A DNA stretch of 64,000 nt from Hyaloperonospora brassicae. Its lineage: Eukaryota > Oomycota > Peronosporomycetes > Peronosporales > Peronosporaceae. Position 1 is the stretch's first letter. Each line of letters opens with the position of its first letter. The position numbers and the translations under genes are program-made. Positions 56,511-64,000 of this stretch are shown piece after piece. The notes below the pieces were generated by a model. The model saw nothing but the letters and a program-made list of their open reading frames with translations, had not been told where the DNA came from and searched no databases. The stretch is from the NCBI GenBank assembly GCA_947650285.1, contig CANTFL010000289.1, positions 92,766 through 156,765 on the forward strand, read 5' to 3'.

Positions 56511-59500
56511 TTGGTAGTCTAGTACGTAGCTGCTTATGACTCAATAAACCTGCTCTTAGTAAGCGTACTTAGCACTTCATAAGTTTGTGCATCCGGTATA
56601 GAATAAGATACAATTATTGCTCCGTAACCAATTCACTGTCCATGTACCACCTAAGTGGAGATCATCAAACACAAAGCGATTTCCATTACATTTGTTTTGA
56701 CATCATGAAGTCAAAAGGTTGATGCTCATGCGACATACAAGCTCAATGGCGGCTCATTCCTCCAAGAAATCCATTTCCACTTCCACAGGCGGTAACACAT
56801 ATGAGGCATGGTCCGTGTATCACTTGCGCAGGAGAACGAGTCGCATTGCGTTCCATTCAATCGCTTTATCAAGGGTTGTATTGACAATTTTGGGTGAACA
56901 CTCATCAATACTTCATAATTTATATTATTACCGCATGAACGCACAAGTGTAACGCGCGTCCAAGAAAATGGTTAAGATGAAGTATGCTACATCGTTCTAC
57001 GTACGATTCGTCCACGACTTGATATCGTGATTCTATTGCACAAGAGGTCGCAAAGAGCTATTTAAGGAAATGGGGACGCGAATGGATCTAAAGACATTCA
57101 TTTTTTAGGGGAGAAGTGGAATATTCAGCACGCAACGTTTGATGGTCTACCAAAACGGACTCGTTCATTTTGTCGAAATCTCTCGATATATTGACGATGA
57201 TAATTGTTTATATCCGCGGTTGCAATTGCGTACACGATCCGCATCGATCCGTCTAATAATTAGAAACGACCGCATTAGGACCAAGCTTAATGATTGGTGG
57301 ACAATCGTCATTGTCGCCATCGTTATCGGTACAATGATCACTTTACTGACGTTAATAATAATCTGTACGAAGTGGGACCACATCAGGAAAGAATTTGCTC
57401 GTGACTGTCTTGTAGTGATATCTCGATTTGTTTTGTGTCAAATAGAACGGTCAAGGAGCTACGTGCGACAAATAGGGATATGTTCTGCGCTGAACAACAT
57501 GACGTGGTCCGTGCTGCCGATAAGATTGTTCGCCAATCAGATACACTTTGTGCTTTGACATATTTCTAATACATCGCCAGCGATTCCTTGTCTTAAGCAC
57601 ACAAATCCATTGCAGCATTACTAATCTGGCTTTTCTAGGGCCCATTACGCACTCACGGTCGTCATCTTTGAACAGCATGTGGCGCGACCAAACAATATGT
57701 GGGTCTTATCGTATTCTACCTAAATTGATTTTATAATATCCTGTGTATCATTTACCACAATTAAACACCTGGATTTTCCAACGCAAGAATGAAGTCGTTT
57801 TGCAAATTCGGAAGGTTCTTTGGCCCAAATTGTGGCTGGTAAAAAGTGTTTATGCCATTAAGCAGACTATTTAATCTCGATATATACTAACAGCAGAGTT
57901 CATTCTTCATGCACAAAAATTGAAGACATTGGCTATAGCTACACCGCATATTTTGATATGGTACTTCTGATTGATATATATTGTTCTTGTTCTCGCAAGC
58001 ACATGGTATACTAGACTCTGGACCGCCTATTATATGCAACAATTTCTTACGACGACATTAACACCATAATAACGATGTAAATTATATACATGTAAAACAA
58101 TTTAAAATGCACAATAACACAATGATTAATTTTCTAGGTTGCTTTACTTATGCATAAATACAAAATTAGTGATGCTATCGATTTAAGTACTACTGGATCA
58201 GAGTGTCAGGAGCGTTTTCAAGCTATATATGTGAATTCATTCACTATTTGATATCATTGTTATCCACTTGATATCCGCGAAAAACCATATACACCTTCAA
58301 CAATACTAAGGTGTCATTCAACATCATATTGACGAAAGATACTTACTGTGTATCTACATCAAGTCAGGTGGTGTAAGTTCGCGGCAACTATGGTACGAAA
58401 GAATATGTCATAATGTGCGCGATATCTCGAATACATGGTGAATGAGAAATCTTGCAAAAAATGCCGGCGGTCCATCTATAGCAAGACTCATGCAATTCTT
58501 TTCATTTTACGATGCAACTGATACAGGCATATTGGACAAAGTTAGAATGGTAAAAGACGTCATACCAGCTAGCGTATCCCGATTCGCTCCTTTGTCGGAT
58601 AATCGAATTGCTTTAAAGGAGTATCATCTGTTGCTCTTCAGATGTAACCCGTCACACGTTTTGGGCGGCTAATTTTGTGTTGGTAATCGCTAAGTGCTAT
58701 TGCATCCTGGATGATGAGAACATTGTAACAAGGTACACGTGTATGTACTAAAAAGGTATAAGTCTACCGTCGTTGAAAAAAGTGTACAGTATGTCGGAGT
58801 CTTGTCACTTGCTTACAAAAGTATGGAGACGGTTGGACGGTAAAAAGCACATCTAGGATGGATGTGAAACGAGAACTTGCTTATTAGAAATATATTGTCA
58901 ATATGTTCTGTGCAATCCCGTCTTAACTCGATCTAATAAATAAAAATTGGACTCAGACCATAAATATATGATCACCACTCATCGCCATCATACATTCGTC
59001 GCTACGTTATTTAATCTCGAGCGTACTTCATACGATCCAAGCTATTGTATATCACTCGATAGAAACGTAAATGAGAGAGGATCAATGCGATCATGTTTAA
59101 AACTGATATATATATATCAGTGTCAATCTCTCATAACGGCTTTGTTTTCTTTCTCGACACCCCAATGCTAATTGATATCGACCTTAATTTCATTTTGCTT
59201 ACTGCCTAACAACAGGCACGCAAAAAAGGGCGTGAATAAGGTTATTTAAGCGACTTATTGTTTTGATAAACAGTAAAGTCTGTGTAATCAAGTTATGCTG
59301 AGACCTCGCTTCCTCGTAATATTTCGACGACTTTCGCGTTTTCTACATGATGAATGTTCATTATTTTATCAAGAGCTATTGTTACAAAAGACACGCCTCT
59401 CTCCATTCCCCATTTGCGATGTATACGCGCATCAACTATATATCAAAATCATTTGATAACTTGATGTTGGATAATCTTTGAACATTTCAGCTTATCTGGT

Positions 59501-60240
59501 ACCGACTTAGGCTTTGATTCTCAACTATATTGCTCACAATATCATTATATGAGGGTCAGCAAGACAACAGTCGCATACGATCCATGGAGAAACTCAGACG
59601 CCTTATAGGTTTTAAAGGACGGCAACATAAATGCTTATCATGAGCGCGAGTCAAGCAATTATGCACTGATAAATTTCATTCTGCTAATTTTTACTGCCAC
59701 TCATGACCACAAGAAACGTAGCAGAATTATTCCATCAACACCTAGATCAGATTATAAATTGCCTTCGGCAACTAATTATATCTTCTTTTAATAGACGAAT
59801 TCGATAAAGCGCGCAAAGAGTTCCTATGGTTTCGCATCTTCGAAGAGAGTAGCTAGAAAATATAGTTGATGCAATGTATTCGCTTCCTCCTTTTCATGTA
59901 GGGTTCGATAAGTCTGAGTGAAAGAATAATAACAAAATAAATGATTCTAGATCATTCGTATAGATGCAGCCAAGCGCTCTGCAGATAGCAACAAATGATG
60001 CCGTCGTCTGGTGCTTAATGCGGCTCTTTTGATGCTGGCTGATAGTTAACTTGAAGTACGGAATCTTGGGAGTCGGAGCAAAACGAGGATATAATAAAAG
60101 TGGGTACCTGCTGGAATGATAGTCGAAAAAATGCCCCTGCGAAATATTGACAAGTACGACACTCAATGCTTTTCCGATATGTATGTCCTCAGCACCTTAT
60201 TATCAGCATCGAAACAACAAAAAATTCAGATGATATAAAT
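56511..60240. other. AT-rich region without recognisable genes
   Basis: About 3.7 kb. The only frame of note is 57139-57558, described separately. No domain, RNA gene or repeat is apparent in the rest. Confidence 0.5.
57139..57558 (+). CDS. Small hypothetical ORF with one membrane segment
   Basis: 139 codons, ATG to TGA. One strong hydrophobic helix (about residues 55-77: IVIVAIVIGTMITLLTLIII) flanked by charged residues suggests a single-pass membrane protein. No signal peptide, RxLR or other motif and no family recognised. In an AT-rich, gene-free region the hydrophobic stretch may be chance. Kept only as a possibility. Confidence 0.2.
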   Translation: MMVYQNGLVHFVEISRYIDDDNCLYPRLQLRTRSASIRLIIRNDRIRTKLNDWWTIVIVAIVIGTMITLLTLIIICTKWDHIRKEFARDCLVVISRFVLCQIERSRSYVRQIGICSALNNMTWSVLPIRLFANQIHFVL

Positions 60241-60419
60241 TAATATTTTGGTGTGGCATAAATGACTTTGAGAAAAGAACGAAAACCTCAAGGTGGTGCT
60301 GATGCAATAAAATTGTGGTGGGGTGGCAGGCGCAAATTTATTAATGCGATTCTTACTCTCTGTTGGCGCCCAGAAGACAGGAAATCGATGGCGTTACTCC
60401 ATTTTCGCGTACTGCTCCT

Positions 60420-60700
60420 GATCTTGGTTACCGATAAACAGGTCAGAATCCACTCCTCTTGGTGGACTTGAATCAGTGCTGAGCTTGGCCATTTTGGCAT
60501 AGGTAGGGAGTAGATCACGTAAAGATTTTCACGCTGTGGACGTGGTTAAAAGAGGAAAAACACTCGGGTCAAGTCGCCATGATATCACACGATATAGTCT
60601 TTCCCAAAAGGTAGACTTTTGTTTTGTATATTCTTCTTTTGACCACTTCAGCTGTCTCGGGGTTTGAACTCAGTCCTTATCGAAGTACCTACTGTGTCCA
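60420..60700 (-). repeat. Fragment related to the leader of Gypsy C
   Basis: ACTCCTCTTGGTGGACTTG (near 60450) and TGACCACTTCAGCTGTCTCG (near 60640) correspond to ACTCTTCCTGGTGGACTCG (48780) and TGACCACTTGAGCCGTCTCG (49003) in element C, in the same order and orientation, with similar spacing. Decayed, non-coding. Confidence 0.6.
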
Positions 60701-60760
60701 AGATCAGTGTTATGTCCTTTAGAGTTCACGCAATCCTTTACTAAACGTTTAAGGATAACT

Positions 60761-61676
60761 CCGTTCGTAGTGGCGAGGCGAGACGTGCATATCTGGATGA
60801 GAAGAGAAGTATGCGTGCACGCGTGCGCGCTTTAATGAGCAAGAAATGACGTTTAAGGAACAAAAAAGATAGCTTATATACTACGACGATACTCCCAGAA
60901 TTTTAGGACTTACTGCCACGCGTCATTTGTACTGTAACAATCATCGCTTCGGTGTGTGGAGCGCACTAGTCTCCACCTACATATGTCGCTATCGCATAAT
61001 CTCGATCTGTAGAAAGATGATAGTATATTTACTCGTGCAGATTTTGTAGAAGTAAAGTAAAATAAATACCACGATAATTACCTCGTTGGTACTTCATCAT
61101 GCAGTGCGCCGGCACTGCAACTTCACCAGGTCAACTTGCATATGGCTTAAACCAGCCTGCCTGTCATCATATTCTAGTCCTACCTGACAACCGTATCTGT
61201 CGGCTCCATTTGTCTTGATATCCCAATTTTCTCTCTTGATCTATCTCTTCTTGTGCACAATGTCAAATTGTCAATATAATTACCAATTTGGTGAGGTCGG
61301 ACCTTACCTGTGACAAGTTTAGCCGCTGCACCTCAAAATTCTACATGACTTGACAAAAAAAAACCTTTTAAAACGAATTATTCTAAAGCGATCTGCTTCG
61401 ATCGGATACCTGTTGATCGCATAATCTCGAATGGTGTCGATCGGATGTATGTCGATCAAGTATCCGTAAATTGGGTAAAGCTCAATAGATGTTGGTTAGA
61501 TGGACGTCTATCGGGTAATGCTTGGTTGCCATCATTTGGATGATGGTCGAATATAATTACTCAATTCTTACTGAGACTGTAGCATACATCCTATCAGCAT
61601 CTCAACCCAGGTCTTCGATGTCATTCGCAGATATACTGTCCCTCATCAAGGCATGTTATAATCGAATAACGGCTGA
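60761..61676. other. Spacer
   Basis: No gene or RNA recognised. Parts near 61390-61470 contain GATCG-rich words like those at the 5' side of Gypsy C and may be older relics of it. Confidence 0.4.
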
Positions 61677-62108
61677 TGCAACGGGGTGACCCTCTTACAT
61701 AATATATTGCCATTTATAAGAAATGGCACGAAAACATACTGTTGAATATCCTACTAAAAAATATTTCTATTGACAGTGACCGTGTTGCGGTGAATCCAGA
61801 ATTCACTCCTCGATTGAAATCAGGCCATTCTATCAACCCACCAATCGCTGCTTGACGCGCGCAATGGGTGGTGAGTCACTATATGTGATTGTATATCAGT
61901 ATATTTAAGCTAGGACTAATGTATAAGACAAGTATAGGGCATATCATACTTAATGATATTGACACTTCTTCTACTACTTGCAAGCAGTGTCACGTTAAAA
62001 CCTTCCTTTTCATATGTCCGTAAGGGAGCAGATCACTAGCTAACACATTGTTAAATGAGGGCCAGCTATCTAATGTAGTCAGCACGTATCCACTAGTACC
62101 CCATTACA
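61677..62108 (+). repeat. Solo LTR, A/B lineage, distinct subfamily
   Basis: TGCAACGGGG...CCCCATTACA, 432 bp. Core block near 61841-61876 (CCACCAATCGCTGCTTGAC, GCGCAATGGGTGGTGAG). Stem GACACT/AGTGTC near 61960-61990 in the place of the terminal hairpin of A and B. No internal element on either side and no clear target duplication (GCTGA versus GCCGG). Confidence 0.75.
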
Positions 62109-62246
62109 GCCGGCCTCGGATTGGCATAACCTTTCTACAATCGGTTGCCTCCGCCACGATTCTTTACGGCTTCGCCACACAACTGCAATGCATACGTCCC
62201 CCTTTCTGATCTCCTTCCGGCGGATCAAGCTTTGCAACACGTCAAT

Positions 62247-62639
62247 TGTAACGGGGCAGCCCGTTACATGGAAATTGTCATTTAGAAGATAATGACAATA
62301 AAGGATATTATGTTGAATATCCTTTTAACAATATCACCAATGGTGGTGATATTGATGGGTCGACCAAAGAGTCTGCTCATTGATTGATATCTTGACGATA
62401 TCGACCCACCAATCGCCGCGAGACGCGCGCAATGAGTGGTGAGTAGACGTCGTCATACATTCAGTTAGATTAGTATAATTCGGTTGAGTCAAACAGAGAG
62501 ACAGTGGTTAGAGACTTTAATTTATTATTATAACAGTTTTACTTTTACCTTATCTACGCTTCGTCGTTTGCCTCGTGTACGTCTGTCGGGCGCACCAAAA
62601 CCCTTGCGTTAAGTTCACGCAAGGGTGTGCCCCGTTACA
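62247..62639 (+). repeat. Solo B-type LTR, left arm of an inverted pair
   Basis: 393 bp, TG...CA, very similar to B (35868) and to the reversed copy at 63093. Flanks are TCAAT and GTACC, so no target duplication. No polypurine tract before it and no primer site after it. Confidence 0.9.
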
Positions 62640-63092
62640 GTACCAGCTAAAATCTTAGCCCCCCCACACAGTGATAATTTACTATTGTTCCAACGTCCGG
62701 GCACAACTTGAGCTAAGTAACCCCCGCTATATAATCGTTAAATGCAATGCAAGGCTCCATTTTTAGAATTTGCATGCAGTTTTGATCAAAGTGAAATCCA
62801 TATACTGTAAAAACGATTTAAAACAGTATCTGGAGACGTCTGAAGAAGCTCTTACAGCAGGTTGTCCCATTTTCCCTGGTATGTCACAGCGCGGATATCG
62901 TTAGCTCATGATAAGATTAACATTTGGGTGACATGAGTGGTCTTGACCTTATCCATCCAACGTACCATATTCGAGATCCTAAAATAGCGTGCGGTTGCGG
63001 CTACGCCGGCAGAATGAGATTATATTGATTACGGATGCCCATTCATGAGGCTACAGACTTGATTCCATGACAAGCGGAATTTAGTGGATTGT
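62640..63092. other. 453-bp spacer between inverted LTRs
   Basis: Unique-looking sequence with no ORF of note and no similarity that I can see to the internal parts of A or B. Confidence 0.55.
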
Positions 63093-63485
63093 TGTAACGG
63101 GGCACACCCTTGCGTAAACTTAACGCAAGGGTTTTGGTGCGCCCGACAGACGTACACGAGGCAAACGAGGAAGCGTAGATAAGGTAAAAGCAGAACTGTT
63201 ATATTAATAAATTAAAGTCTCTAACCACTGTCTCTCTGTTTGACTTAACTTAATTATACTAATCTAACTGAATGTATGACGACGTCTACTCACCACTCAT
63301 TGCGCGCGTCTTGTGGCGATTGGTGGGTTGATATCGTCAAGATATCAATCAAAGAGCAGACTCATTGGTCGACCCATCAATATCACCACCATTGGTGATA
63401 TTGTTAGAAGAATATCCAACATAATATCCTTTATTGTCATTATCTTCTAAATGACAATTTCCATGTAACGGGCTGCCCCGTTACA
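63093..63485 (-). repeat. 3' LTR of minus-strand Gypsy element at right edge
   Basis: 393 bp, reverse orientation. Its inner side carries the polypurine tract (63486-63496) and then internal sequence, which identifies it as the 3' LTR of an element that continues past the window end. Roughly 95 percent like the LTR at 62247 by eye. Confidence 0.9.
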
Positions 63486-64000
63486 TCACCCCCCTTAACT
63501 GATAGTCACCGTGTGACTATCAAAAGTTTGGCGGCCACCCATTGGGCACCATTGGGACAGGGAGCACTTGTTGGGTCCGTTCCGTTCACTTTCCACCCGC
63601 CCTCGCATAGTTAACATGGCTATGCGGGGTGACTTAAGACACGCACAGCCCGCTACTGCGCCAGCCTCTGCGGCAGACGCTTCGTCGTCTGCCGCCCCCT
63701 TCTTTGCCTGCAGCAACAGGTGCTGCAGGTGCACGCGGTACAGCACCGCGTGCGCATGATGACCCCGAAATTGAGGTCATCTACTCTGGCGAGTCAGACG
63801 TGTCTGACTCGGGCAATGCGCCAGAGGCGTCTCGCTGACCGGCGACGCCTCAGTATTCGCCAAGGCCACTGCCGAACGAACGGACTCGTGAGTTGCAACA
63901 CAGTCTGTTCGGCAGTGATGACGAATCGGATGATGAGTATGTTTGCTCATCACCGCAATCAGCTCATGCTCCTTCGCACGAGGGACTTGACGATGGTGCA
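63486..64000 (-). mobile_element. 3' internal end of a B-type Gypsy element, continues beyond window
   Basis: Starts with the polypurine tract (TCACCCCCCTTAAC on + strand), then about 120 bp non-coding, then the antisense ORF on the + strand. The pol genes would lie to the right outside the window. Confidence 0.85.
63616..64000 (+). pseudogene. Antisense ORF of the right-edge Gypsy element (partial)
   Basis: Begins MAMRGDLRHAQPATAPASA (an upstream in-frame ATG exists at 63568), then a +1 shift near 63705, Ala/Gly-rich sequence, DDPEIEVIYSGESDVSDSG, a TGA at about 63837, and an acidic Ser-rich stretch (FGSDDESDDEYVCSSPQSA) to the window edge. Start position about 130 bp inside the LTR and the YSGE motif match the antisense ORF of element A. 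The conserved C-terminal domain seen in A would lie outside the window. Confidence 0.65.

Noticed and set aside
49800..61676. Search for RxLR or Crinkler effector genes in the AT-rich, gene-poor region
   Set aside because: No frame with a signal peptide plus RxLR/dEER or LFLAK-type motif was found.
1..64000. tRNA and rRNA genes
   Set aside because: No cloverleaf-like or rRNA-like segment was recognised by eye; the tRNA-like words found are retroelement primer sites.

Overview
The window reads as a piece of a repeat-rich oomycete nuclear genome (Peronosporales-like: a Phytophthora relative or downy mildew). The evidence is the set of retroelement lineages (hairpin-rich Ty3/Gypsy elements, a GC-rich Copia with a half-tRNA primer site, an APE-type LINE), long single-exon or short-intron protein genes, and a TH1+FYVE myosin. 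The species call is an inference from protein style. No virus, bacterial operon, CRISPR array, tRNA or rRNA was seen.

Layout. 1-6.1 kb: decayed LINE, + strand. 7.32-7.57 kb: LTR scrap. 7.70-15.92 kb: complete but mutated Gypsy element 'A' with two LTRs and a CGACC target duplication. 16.22-21.29 kb: decayed Copia element with 255-bp LTRs. 21.29-21.86 kb: minus-strand LTR relic. 22.8-35 kb: the only host-gene island, with a class I-like myosin (TH1, FYVE-like tail), eIF6, a six-exon eIF4E of the 4EHP class, an unidentified coding stretch and a HAD-like hydrolase. 35.87-40.3 kb: 5' part of Gypsy 'B' (same lineage as A, better preserved). 40.3-49.2 kb: Gypsy 'C', a different lineage on the minus strand, meeting B head-to-head. 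49.8-53.4 kb and 56.5-60.4 kb: AT-rich stretches without recognisable genes. 53.42-56.5 kb: a collapsed A/B-type element whose left LTR carries a 1.86-kb C-type insertion. 61.7-64 kb: three more LTRs, two of them a 393-bp inverted pair, the last being the 3' LTR of a minus-strand element running off the right edge.

The most interesting signals are in the A/B Gypsy lineage. (1) gag and pro-pol lie in frames offset by -1 in both A and B, with no indel between the copies; B has a canonical A_AAA_AAT heptamer, a 5-nt spacer and a 14-bp stem-loop there. (2) The LTRs are strings of hairpins whose arms change together between copies. (3) An ORF antisense to the element, just inside the 3' LTR, recurs in three copies. 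(4) One LTR core block is kept in ten otherwise divergent LTRs.

The host genes are ordinary housekeeping functions (membrane-linked motor, 60S biogenesis, cap binding) and do not form a pathway. All element coding regions here carry stops or shifts, so none looks autonomous. About 255 bp inside the Copia integrase look like corrupted sequence.
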